In this document: positions 1 through 6,428 of the stretch, piece after piece
Position numbering within the stretch: the first letter of the stretch is position 1
Layout of the letters: every line of letters begins with the position of its first letter
Assembly (NCBI GenBank): GCA_012511135.1
Contig: JAAZGQ010000457.1
Location: forward strand, 1-6,428
Origin: Bacteroidales bacterium
GTDB lineage: Bacteria > Bacteroidota > Bacteroidia > Bacteroidales > UBA1402
Direction: 5' to 3'
DNA: 6,428 nucleotides
The notes under the pieces: model-generated
Databases searched by the model: none
What the model saw: the letters and a program-made list of their open reading frames with translations, nothing else
Told to the model about the DNA's origin: nothing
Position numbers and translations under genes: made by a program

Positions 1-2
1 CC

Positions 3-1022
3 TACGGTCCGGCCACCTTGCTTGCCTGGAATGCCGTTGCAGCCAGGGTGGATGCCCAGGGCATGGTACAAGGCACCTGCGTGGGGACCGGCATGGGCTT
101 TGATCCGGCTTTTTATGCTTACAGACCGGTAAGCCCCTATGCTGCCCACGGCTACGGACCGGTTTTATTGGCCGGTGCCGAGGTATTGAAACTCCTGGAG
201 GCTTTCCATCCCAGGATGAACGATTCCGCTGTACAGTTTTATACCCATTTCTTCAACACAAGGGCTCCCATTTTTGAAGAAAGAATAGAAAATAATCACG
301 GACTCAAGGTGCCCGGGCATAGCCGTAAAGGCAAACGACCGGTAGTATTTACCATCGGCGCTTCCACCGTTCGCAATTCTGACGGCAGTGGACGCAACGG
401 CCAATGGGGCTGGGGTAATTTTTTGGGCGATTTTCTGCCTCCCGACTCCTTTTCGGTCGAGAATCACGCCCTGGGCGGCCTCAGCAGCAGAACCTTTATA
501 GAAGAAGGCCTATGGCAAAGAGTGCTGGATGTGGTGGAGGAAGGCGATTACGTCTTACTACAATTCGGCCATAACGACGGGGGAGAACCCCATCGCGGCC
601 GTGCCCGGGCCACTCTCAAAGGCAATGGCGATCAGGCGGAGTCTTTCGTGATGGAAAGCACAGGCGATACCATTTTGGTGCACACTTACGGTTGGTATAT
701 CCGTCGCTACATTCAGGATATTCTCGACAAGAAGGCCATTCCTGTGGTTTGCAGCCTGATACCCCGCAATCATTGGCAGGACGGCAAGGTAGGCCGTAAC
801 GACCAGACCTATGCCCTTTGGGCCCAACAGGCAGCTGAGAGTATAGAAGGTGCTTTTTTTATTGATTTAAACAAATTGGTTTGCGACAAGTACGATGTGT
901 TGGGTAAGAACTTTGTTAATACCCTATATTACGGTGACCATACCCATACCTCCGAATTAGGAGCCAAAATGAATGCTGCCATAGTGGCCGAAGAATTTAA
1001 ACGATTAACACAACAAAAATAA
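3..1022 (+). CDS. GH105-type rhamnogalacturonyl hydrolase / CE12 rhamnogalacturonan acetylesterase fusion (5' partial)
   Basis: The frame is open to the left edge, so the true start lies outside. The first ~85 visible residues are the end of a GH88/GH105 (alpha/alpha)6 barrel: CVGTGMG, then AAHGYGPVLLAGAE, then NDSAVQFY, all typical of unsaturated rhamnogalacturonyl hydrolases, which remove the unsaturated galacturonate left by rhamnogalacturonan lyases. A ~25-residue linker leads to a complete SGNH-fold esterase of the CE12 type, which removes acetyl groups from rhamnogalacturonan. Its blocks are IGASTVRN (Ser codon at 363-365), ALGGLSSRTF, QFGHND and GDHTHTS, supplying the Ser, the oxyanion Gly and Asn, and the Asp/His pair (Asp codon 936-938, His 945-947). 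The usual GDS motif reads GAS here. VHTYGWY and FIDLN also match CE12. The next gene starts 8 bases downstream. The esterase call is firm; the GH105 call rests on a short C-terminal piece, and GH88 is an alternative. Confidence 0.88.
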   Translation, partial: YGPATLLAWNAVAARVDAQGMVQGTCVGTGMGFDPAFYAYRPVSPYAAHGYGPVLLAGAEVLKLLEAFHPRMNDSAVQFYTHFFNTRAPIFEERIENNHGLKVPGHSRKGKRPVVFTIGASTVRNSDGSGRNGQWGWGNFLGDFLPPDSFSVENHALGGLSSRTFIEEGLWQRVLDVVEEGDYVLLQFGHNDGGEPHRGRARATLKGNGDQAESFVMESTGDTILVHTYGWYIRRYIQDILDKKAIPVVCSLIPRNHWQDGKVGRNDQTYALWAQQAAESIEGAFFIDLNKLVCDKYDVLGKNFVNTLYYGDHTHTSELGAKMNAAIVAEEFKRLTQQK

Positions 1023-1030
1023 ATCAGAAC

Positions 1031-4000
1031 ATGAGCAGATTAAAAGGATTATTCGGATTCTTGTTGCTGGCTGTTTTCTGCAGTCCGTTACAAGCCGAAC
1101 GCATTAGTATTTCCATGGATAAGGACTGGGAATTCAGCCTGCGCGATCTTGGGGCAGATTCTGTGTTTATCGAAGAGCAAGGCTGGCGGCAGCTGGATTT
1201 GCCACACGACTGGAGCATAGAAGGCAAGTACAACAAATACCATCCCAGTGGCAGGGGAGGAGGCTATTTACCTACCGGAATCGCCTGGTATCGTAAGGAA
1301 TTTCAGCTGCCGGCCGCTTACGAAGGTCGACGGGTATTTATAGAATTCGACGGAGTCATGGCCAACAGCGAAGTTTATATCAACGGACATTTGCTGGGAA
1401 AACGCCCCAACGGTTATGTGAGTTTCTCTTACGATATGAGTGATCACCTCCGTTTTGGCGGAAACAACCAATTGAGTGTAAGAGTAGATAATTCAATACA
1501 ACCCTCTTCACGCTGGTATACGGGCTCGGGCATCAACCGACATGTCAGAATGATTTTAAAATCTCCTGTACATCTGCCACAATGGGGCGTATTTGTACGC
1601 AGCTCCAAAGTCAGTTCCGCCACAGCAGAGCTAAATGTGCAGATTGATGTTAAGAACGACGGAGATCAAAGCGCTGATGTTGAGGTTGTAAGTATACTCA
1701 AAGATGCCGGGGGCAAGGAAGTCAGTAAGAGCAGCAGCAAGCTGAAGGCAGTTAAAGCCGGCGAATCAGGCCGTATTGATCAAAACCTGAGTGTTCGGAA
1801 ACCCAGGCTTTGGAGTCTCGAAGATCCGGCACTTTATACACTGGAGGTCTCTTTGTATAAGGCCAAAGAATTGCAGGATACCGAACTGGTGACCACCGGA
1901 ATTCGCAGTATTCGCTTTGATCCGGCAGCAGGTTTCTTTCTCAACGAAAAAAACACCAAGATGTACGGGGTATGCCTGCATTCCGACGGAGGAGCCGTAG
2001 GTACGGCAGTTCCCCTGAGTTTATGGGAATACCGGCTCGAAAGACTCAGAGAACTTGGCGTGAATGCCATCCGTCTTGCCCATAATCCCGTAGCTCCTGA
2101 GTTTCTGGATTTATGCGATCGCATGGGTTTTTTGGTGATGAACGAATCTTTCGACACCTGGCAGGGAGCCAAGAATCACGCCGAAAAAGGCTACAATCTT
2201 TTCTTCAAAGAATGGTGGTATGCCGATACCCGCGATCAGGTATTGCGTGACCGAAACCATCCTTCGGTGGTGATTTTCAGTGTAGGCAACGAGATCCGTG
2301 ACAATCTGAACAATCCCGATGGTTTTGCCAAATACAAAAACCAGCAGGATTGCGTTCACAAGTACGACGGCAGCCGTCCGGTGACCATGGCTTTGTTCCG
2401 CCCCAATAGTTCGGGTGTATATCAGAACGGCTTTGCCGAAATGATGGACGTGGTAGGGCAAAACTACCGGGTGGATGAATTGGTGGCCTATCATGAAGCG
2501 CATCCCGAAAAAGCAGTCATTGGCACCGAAAACATTCACGACATAGCTTCCTGGCTGGTCTTAAGGGATAAACCCTATATGAGCGGGCAGTTTTTGTGGA
2601 CAGGTATTGACTATCTGGGCGAAGCTTTTTGGCCAAATGTTATGTACACCATTTCGCTGCTTGATATTACCGGCCAGGCCAAACCACAGGGTTTGCAGCG
2701 CAAAAGTTGGTGGTCAACAGAAGCTATGGTGGCCATGGTCCGCAAATCAGACAACAACGGAGCCGGCTATTGGGTTTCCGACTGGACACCCATAGATCTG
2801 GACACTTACGATCAATCCTGGGTGGAAGTCTATTCCAATTGTGAGGAAGTAGAAATTTTTCTGAACGGTGTTTCGCAGGGCCGTAAAGCCATGGAAAAGC
2901 ATGCTGCACCGGCGGAATATCGTCTGAGCTTTCGTCCCGGAGAATGCAAAATAGTTGGCTATAATCAGGGAAAACAGGTAGCCGAAACCATTTATAATAC
3001 AGCCGGTGCGCCCGATAAAATTATTCTGAGCAGCAACAGGCAGGTTCTGAGCAATGATTGGGACGAGGTAGCTGTGGTCAGGGCAACGGTGGTAGACAGC
3101 AAAGGTATAGCTTGTGCCACTGCCGATCATCTGATCCAATTCGAAGTACAGGGTGCCGGCCGCCTGGTGGCAACAGGCAATGCCAATCCCCAAAACCACG
3201 AAATGTATGTTGTCCCCGAAAAAACAGCCTATCAGGGCAGCTGTATCGCCATTGTCAGAGCCAAAGACAATCAGGGCAAGATTACTATCAGGGCCAAAGC
3301 TGAGGGTATCAGGGGAGATGCTCAGTTAGAACTTAGTGCAGCAGCCGGGCGGAAGGAAGTCACTACTTTAAGCCAACTCGAAACCCAAACCCAAACGCAA
3401 ACCCAAACCCAAACCCAAACCAGACCGGCAAGCAATTCTATAGCTGAGGTTGCAGAAAAGGCGCCTAATAGCAGTGATAACCAAAAGTCTGCCGCCGAAG
3501 AAAAAACCCTCAGCAAGTCCACAGGCCTGTCGGCCTATAAAGGCGAAAAGTTGCTATTAAGAGGAGACAAAGAGGGTGTTGGCGTGTTTGCCTACGGAGC
3601 CGGCGATTTTGGCTTCTTTATGCCCGAAACAGCCGGTTATCTCAAGTTTGGCCTGGTATCCGAAGATAAATCTCTATGGCTGAGTGATGCCAGGAAGGCC
3701 GACATTTATCCCGATTCCAAAGGCTGGCGCATGGAATTTCAGGACCCTTTTCCCGGCACCAAAAACCTGCGTTTCGAAATAAGGCCCCTGCAACACAGCA
3801 ATGGTCTGATTATAGAACTCAAGACCACTGAATTGCCAAATAATACCAGCCTGGTCTGGACATACGGAGGCTGTTCGGGATCGAATGATCCCGCCGAAAG
3901 AGAGCTCTTTCTTCAGCCGGAACAATGCCCAAACAATGTGTTCAGTCGCGAAAACAACGCATTCACTGTTTATTACGGCTCAAGCACCAGGCTCAGGGTG

Positions 4001-4237
4001 ATGATGGGTGTAGCGCCTATGGATACCGAAACCCGTCTGGCCGACGCCCGCAGCATGGACAATCCGCTGATGCTCTGGAACTCCGGCAAGAAAACCGAGA
4101 CTCCCGTCATGGTAGCACGCAATCCCCTGCAAGCCAATTCTACTTATTATTATTGCATCTACCGGCAAAACAGACAGAGCGATTTCAACGCCTTTATGTT
4201 GCCGGCCTTGTTTCAACAATCGGACAAAAACCTATAA
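1031..4237 (+). CDS. Secreted GH2 beta-glycosidase (beta-galactosidase-like) with C-terminal DUF4450-like domain
   Basis: This 1068-residue protein begins with a Sec signal peptide (residues 1-22, hydrophobic core FLLLAVF, likely cut after LQA). Residues ~25-180 are the GH2 sugar-binding sandwich (LPHDWSIEG, YTGSGINRHV), ~185-295 the immunoglobulin-like domain, and ~300-560 the TIM barrel. Acid/base Glu421 lies in FSVGNEI and probable nucleophile Glu500 in VIGTEN. Residues ~570-655 resemble DUF4982 and ~660-770 the GH2 C-terminal domain 5. A low-complexity linker (~775-832) contains a Thr-Gln repeat. Residues ~833-1068 form an added domain resembling DUF4450 (LVWTYGGCSG, LQPEQCPNN, NPLMLW). 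I see no Asn-X-Lys glucuronidase signature at the barrel end, so a galactosidase or similar side-chain exo-enzyme is favoured; the substrate cannot be read from sequence. The protein is probably periplasmic. The start follows A-rich sequence with no Shine-Dalgarno motif, and the signal peptide begins directly at this ATG. Confidence 0.93.
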   Translation: MSRLKGLFGFLLLAVFCSPLQAERISISMDKDWEFSLRDLGADSVFIEEQGWRQLDLPHDWSIEGKYNKYHPSGRGGGYLPTGIAWYRKEFQLPAAYEGRRVFIEFDGVMANSEVYINGHLLGKRPNGYVSFSYDMSDHLRFGGNNQLSVRVDNSIQPSSRWYTGSGINRHVRMILKSPVHLPQWGVFVRSSKVSSATAELNVQIDVKNDGDQSADVEVVSILKDAGGKEVSKSSSKLKAVKAGESGRIDQNLSVRKPRLWSLEDPALYTLEVSLYKAKELQDTELVTTGIRSIRFDPAAGFFLNEKNTKMYGVCLHSDGGAVGTAVPLSLWEYRLERLRELGVNAIRLAHNPVAPEFLDLCDRMGFLVMNESFDTWQGAKNHAEKGYNLFFKEWWYADTRDQVLRDRNHPSVVIFSVGNEIRDNLNNPDGFAKYKNQQDCVHKYDGSRPVTMALFRPNSSGVYQNGFAEMMDVVGQNYRVDELVAYHEAHPEKAVIGTENIHDIASWLVLRDKPYMSGQFLWTGIDYLGEAFWPNVMYTISLLDITGQAKPQGLQRKSWWSTEAMVAMVRKSDNNGAGYWVSDWTPIDLDTYDQSWVEVYSNCEEVEIFLNGVSQGRKAMEKHAAPAEYRLSFRPGECKIVGYNQGKQVAETIYNTAGAPDKIILSSNRQVLSNDWDEVAVVRATVVDSKGIACATADHLIQFEVQGAGRLVATGNANPQNHEMYVVPEKTAYQGSCIAIVRAKDNQGKITIRAKAEGIRGDAQLELSAAAGRKEVTTLSQLETQTQTQTQTQTQTRPASNSIAEVAEKAPNSSDNQKSAAEEKTLSKSTGLSAYKGEKLLLRGDKEGVGVFAYGAGDFGFFMPETAGYLKFGLVSEDKSLWLSDARKADIYPDSKGWRMEFQDPFPGTKNLRFEIRPLQHSNGLIIELKTTELPNNTSLVWTYGGCSGSNDPAERELFLQPEQCPNNVFSRENNAFTVYYGSSTRLRVMMGVAPMDTETRLADARSMDNPLMLWNSGKKTETPVMVARNPLQANSTYYYCIYRQNRQSDFNAFMLPALFQQSDKNL
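3381..3422 (+). repeat. In-frame hexanucleotide tandem repeat (AAACCC)n encoding a Thr-Gln linker
   Basis: Seven consecutive 6-base units lie within the GH2 gene: five are exact AAACCC, the third is AAACGC and the last is AAACCA. They encode T(QT)6 at residues 785-797, between the GH2 C-terminal domain and the extra C-terminal domain. Each unit is exactly two codons, so gain or loss of units by slippage would change linker length without breaking the frame. Confidence 0.95.
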
Positions 4238-4239
4238 GC

Positions 4240-5715
4240 ATGAAAGTTTACCAAATTATTTTAGCCTCATTGATTGGTCTGTTGATCAGTCCGGCTGTTT
4301 TTGCCAATTACAACGTAAGGGATTTTGGTGCCAAAGGAGACGACAAAACCATTGACTCTCCGGCCATTAACCAGGCCATCGAAGCGGCCTCCCGGGCAGG
4401 AGGGGGTACCGTCTTTTTTCCAGCCGGTACTTACCTTTCGTATTCTATTCGCCTCAGGGACAATATCCATTTGTATCTGGACGAAGGAGCGGTTTTAAAA
4501 GCGGCCAGCCCCTCGGCCGATGAAGGCTACGATCCCGCGGAACCCAATCCGCACAGTGCTTTTCAGGATTTTGGGCACAGCCATTGGCAAAACAGCCTCA
4601 TCTGGGGCATAGGCCTGAAAAACATCCGGATCAGCGGTTTTGGCAGCATTTACGGTTACGGACTTAGCCGCGAAGAAAGTCGTTTGCCCGGAGTGGCCAA
4701 CAAAGCCATTGCTCTTAAAGAATGTGTCAATGTTGACATACAAGACATCAGCCTGATTCGTTGCGGGCATTTTGCCCTGCTGGCCACCGGAGTCGAGAAC
4801 CTTGGTCTCCGGGGGGTCAAAGTCGACACCAACCGGGATGGCTTCGATATTGATGCCTGCCGCAACGTACGCATCAGCGATTGCAGCGTCAATGCCCCCT
4901 GGGACGATGCCATAGTGCTCAAGGCCAGCTACGCGCTGGGCTATTACAAAGACACAGAGAACGTGTATATCAGCAATTGTATGGTCAGCGGCTACGATCA
5001 GGGCAGTATGATAGCCGGTACTTACCAGATGGATGAACCTCAGGCACCCGATCAGGACTTTAACACCGGACGCATCAAGTTCGGCACCGAATCCAGCGGA
5101 GGCTTCCGGAATATTGTTATCAGCAATTGCATTTTTGACCGTTGCCGGGGTTTGGCTTTGGAAACTGTGGACGGCGGGATCATGGAAGATATTGTGATTT
5201 CAAACATCACGATGCGCAATATTGTCAATTCGGCCATCTTTTTGCGTCTGGGTGCCAGGATGCGTAGTCCTCAGGGCAAAGCCGTAGGTGCCATGAGGCG
5301 CATCAGTATCAGTGATTTGAATTGCTACAACATCGATTCCCGCTTTGCCTGTATTTTAATCAGCGGCATACCCGAAGCAAAAATTGAGGATGTCAGCATT
5401 AGTGATGTCCGTATAGTCCAGAGAGGAGGCGGCAACAAAGAATGGGCCGGAATACAAGCACCCGAAAAGGAAAAGTCCTACCCGGAGCCTTCCATGTTTG
5501 GAGCATTGCCCGCCTCCACTTTGTTTTTGCGTCATGTAGACGGGCTGAACATCCTTAACCTGGACGTTCGTTTTTTGGAAGAAGATCCACGTCCGGCCAT
5601 GTATTTACAGGATGTGCACAACTCCAGCTTTCATAATCTGAGGATTCCTCTGCCCCAAGGACAGGAAAGCAGTGTACTCAAAGAGGTCAGCGGACTGGTC
5701 TTTACCGAGGATTAA
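4240..5715 (+). CDS. Secreted GH28-like pectin hydrolase (polygalacturonase / rhamnogalacturonan hydrolase type)
   Basis: A 491-residue protein. The frame is open upstream to 3925, but the ATG at 4240 is chosen because it begins a clear Sec signal peptide (residues 1-22, cut after VFA) and lies 2 bases after the GH2 stop; an earlier start would overlap GH2 and bury the signal. The mature protein opens with YNVRDFGAKGD, the usual entry to GH28/pectate-lyase-like right-handed beta-helices, followed by repeated helix turns (NVDIQDISL, NVRISDCSV, NVYISNCMV, NIVISNCIF, DIVISNITM). Asp200 in NRDGFD and Asp222-Asp223 in PWDDAIVLK match the catalytic aspartates of GH28. The GHG histidine and RIK lysine of polygalacturonases appear to be absent at their expected places (TGRIKFGTESSGG and GLALETVDGG stand there). 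The enzyme probably cleaves a galacturonic-acid linkage in pectin, likely exo-acting or rhamnogalacturonan-directed; this specificity is inferred from the neighbours. Translational coupling to GH2 is likely. Confidence 0.92.
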   Translation: MKVYQIILASLIGLLISPAVFANYNVRDFGAKGDDKTIDSPAINQAIEAASRAGGGTVFFPAGTYLSYSIRLRDNIHLYLDEGAVLKAASPSADEGYDPAEPNPHSAFQDFGHSHWQNSLIWGIGLKNIRISGFGSIYGYGLSREESRLPGVANKAIALKECVNVDIQDISLIRCGHFALLATGVENLGLRGVKVDTNRDGFDIDACRNVRISDCSVNAPWDDAIVLKASYALGYYKDTENVYISNCMVSGYDQGSMIAGTYQMDEPQAPDQDFNTGRIKFGTESSGGFRNIVISNCIFDRCRGLALETVDGGIMEDIVISNITMRNIVNSAIFLRLGARMRSPQGKAVGAMRRISISDLNCYNIDSRFACILISGIPEAKIEDVSISDVRIVQRGGGNKEWAGIQAPEKEKSYPEPSMFGALPASTLFLRHVDGLNILNLDVRFLEEDPRPAMYLQDVHNSSFHNLRIPLPQGQESSVLKEVSGLVFTED

Positions 5716-5783
5716 GAAAAACGGTCGGAATTCATTTAATCGAGTTGATGCCCGGATAAGAAAAGAAGCTTATACAGAATTAC
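5716..5783. other. Convergent intergenic gap, no convincing terminator
   Basis: These 68 bases separate the end of the pectinase operon from the end of the opposite-strand alanine dehydrogenase gene. The best inverted repeat is a 5-base stem ATAAG/CTTAT (5756-5760 with 5769-5773, 8-base loop), not followed by a T-run on either strand. A short T5 run exists on the minus strand (complement of 5717-5721), but without a strong stem before it. I see no promoter or small RNA here. Confidence 0.6.
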
Positions 5784-6428
5784 TTAGAAAGTCCATTCCT
5801 GGTATTCCAGACCGAAAGCCTCGGCCACTCCCCGGTGTGTTACCTGAGAGTGTACGACGTTGAGTCCGGCCCGCAGCGCTGCATTTTGCCGGCAGGCTTC
5901 TTCCCAGCCCTTGTTTGCCAACTGCAATACATACGGCATGGTAGCATTGGTCAGGGCTTTGGTCGAAGTCATCGACACTGCTCCGGGAATGTTGGCTACC
6001 GTATAATGGATGACCCCGTCCACCACATAAGTGGGATTTTCGTGTGTACTGGGACGGGAAGTTTCGAAACAGCCACCCTGATCAATCGAAATATCCACCA
6101 GCACCGAGCCAGGCTGCATCAGGCTGAGCATTTCACGGGTAATCAGTTTCGGGGCCTTGCGTCCGGGCAGCAAGACAGCGCCTACGACAAGGTCGGTATC
6201 GGGCAATTCCCGGCGGATATTGTATTCGTTCGACATCAGCGTCTTGATGTTTTTGGGCATAATATCGTCGAGGTAGGTAAGCCTGGACAGTGATATGTCG
6301 CAAAGGCAGACATCGGCGCCTATGCCTGCAGCTGTTTTAGCTGCCGCTGTGCCTGCTATGCCGGCTCCGAGTACCAGCACTTTGGCCGGCTTTACGCCCG
6401 GAACTCCGCCCAGCAGTATGCCTTTGCC
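5784..6428 (-). CDS. ald: Alanine dehydrogenase, C-terminal part (5' end outside window)
   Basis: The visible 214 residues start at the right edge and run leftward to a TAA at 5784-5786. They begin with GKGILLGGVPGVKPAKVLVL and the Rossmann nucleotide-binding motif GAGIAG (NAD), and continue with DQGGCFETSRPSTHENPTY, VDGVIHYTVANIPGAV, TSTKALTNATMPYV and VTHRGVAEAFGL, all hallmarks of L-alanine dehydrogenase (L-alanine + NAD+ + water to pyruvate + NADH + ammonium; cytosolic, usually hexameric). About 150 N-terminal residues, including the substrate-binding Lys and His of the family, are outside the window. The related transhydrogenase alpha subunit is less likely, because the DQGGCFE to THRGVAEAFGL stretch and the short C-terminus fit alanine dehydrogenase. 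No frameshift is seen. It converges with the pectinase operon and is not functionally tied to it; its promoter is outside the window. Confidence 0.95.
   Translation of the reverse strand, partial: GKGILLGGVPGVKPAKVLVLGAGIAGTAAAKTAAGIGADVCLCDISLSRLTYLDDIMPKNIKTLMSNEYNIRRELPDTDLVVGAVLLPGRKAPKLITREMLSLMQPGSVLVDISIDQGGCFETSRPSTHENPTYVVDGVIHYTVANIPGAVSMTSTKALTNATMPYVLQLANKGWEEACRQNAALRAGLNVVHSQVTHRGVAEAFGLEYQEWTF

Noticed and set aside
1076..1082. Cys17 of the GH2 signal peptide as a lipoprotein attachment site
   Set aside because: The residues before it (AVF) do not fit a lipobox, and a normal signal peptidase I site (LQA) follows.
2111..2539. A 142-codon open frame on the minus strand inside the GH2 gene
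   Set aside because: It lies wholly opposite the GH2 catalytic barrel, which has firm motifs, and its translation shows no recognisable domain.
2747..3199. A 150-codon minus-strand frame inside GH2
   Set aside because: It is antisense to conserved GH2 C-terminal domains and shows no family signature.
3381..3422. The AAACCC tandem array as a telomere-like or CRISPR-like element
   Set aside because: The units are contiguous with no spacers and lie inside a coding frame; a coding microsatellite explains them fully.
3925..4239. A start of the GH28 gene at 3925, giving a 105-residue N-terminal extension
   Set aside because: It overlaps the GH2 reading frame, has the composition of an out-of-frame shadow, and would bury the clear signal peptide that begins at 4240.
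5756..5773. The ATAAG/CTTAT inverted repeat as a bidirectional terminator
   Set aside because: The stem is only 5 mostly A/T pairs with no adjoining T-run, too weak to call.
5835..6293. A 152-codon plus-strand frame opposite alanine dehydrogenase
   Set aside because: The minus-strand frame has unmistakable alanine dehydrogenase motifs over the same bases; the plus-strand frame is a shadow.

Overview
The window looks like the distal end of a pectin-degradation gene cluster in a member of the Bacteroidota. Evidence for this is the enzyme set (a GH105-type/CE12 fusion, a GH2 and a GH28-like enzyme), family signatures that resemble Bacteroidota versions, very tight gene packing, and start codons preceded by A-rich sequence rather than a clear Shine-Dalgarno motif. 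The assignment rests on protein resemblance recalled from the families; no search was run, and I do not name a genus.

Layout: (1) bases 1-1022, + strand, the 3' part of a bifunctional gene with the end of a GH105-type unsaturated rhamnogalacturonyl hydrolase followed by a complete CE12-type rhamnogalacturonan acetylesterase; (2) 1031-4237, +, a secreted 1068-residue GH2 glycosidase with a Thr-Gln repeat linker and an extra C-terminal domain resembling DUF4450; (3) 4240-5715, +, a secreted GH28-like enzyme whose active-site motifs depart from polygalacturonases; (4) 5716-5783, a 68-base convergent gap without a convincing terminator; (5) 5784-6428, - strand, the C-terminal part of alanine dehydrogenase, a metabolic gene that probably marks the edge of the cluster.

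The three + strand genes are separated by 8 and 2 bases, so they are almost certainly one transcript. Together they fit stepwise breakdown of rhamnogalacturonan: acetyl groups are removed by the CE12 module, unsaturated ends left by a lyase by the GH105 module, side-chain sugars by GH2, and galacturonic-acid backbone linkages by GH28. No SusC/SusD transporter pair, lyase or regulator lies in the window; they would be expected upstream if this is a full polysaccharide utilization locus. The least ordinary elements are the GH2-DUF4450-like architecture with its hexanucleotide-repeat linker, the altered GDS motif of the esterase and the atypical GH28 active site. I found no mobile element, CRISPR array, tRNA or rRNA.
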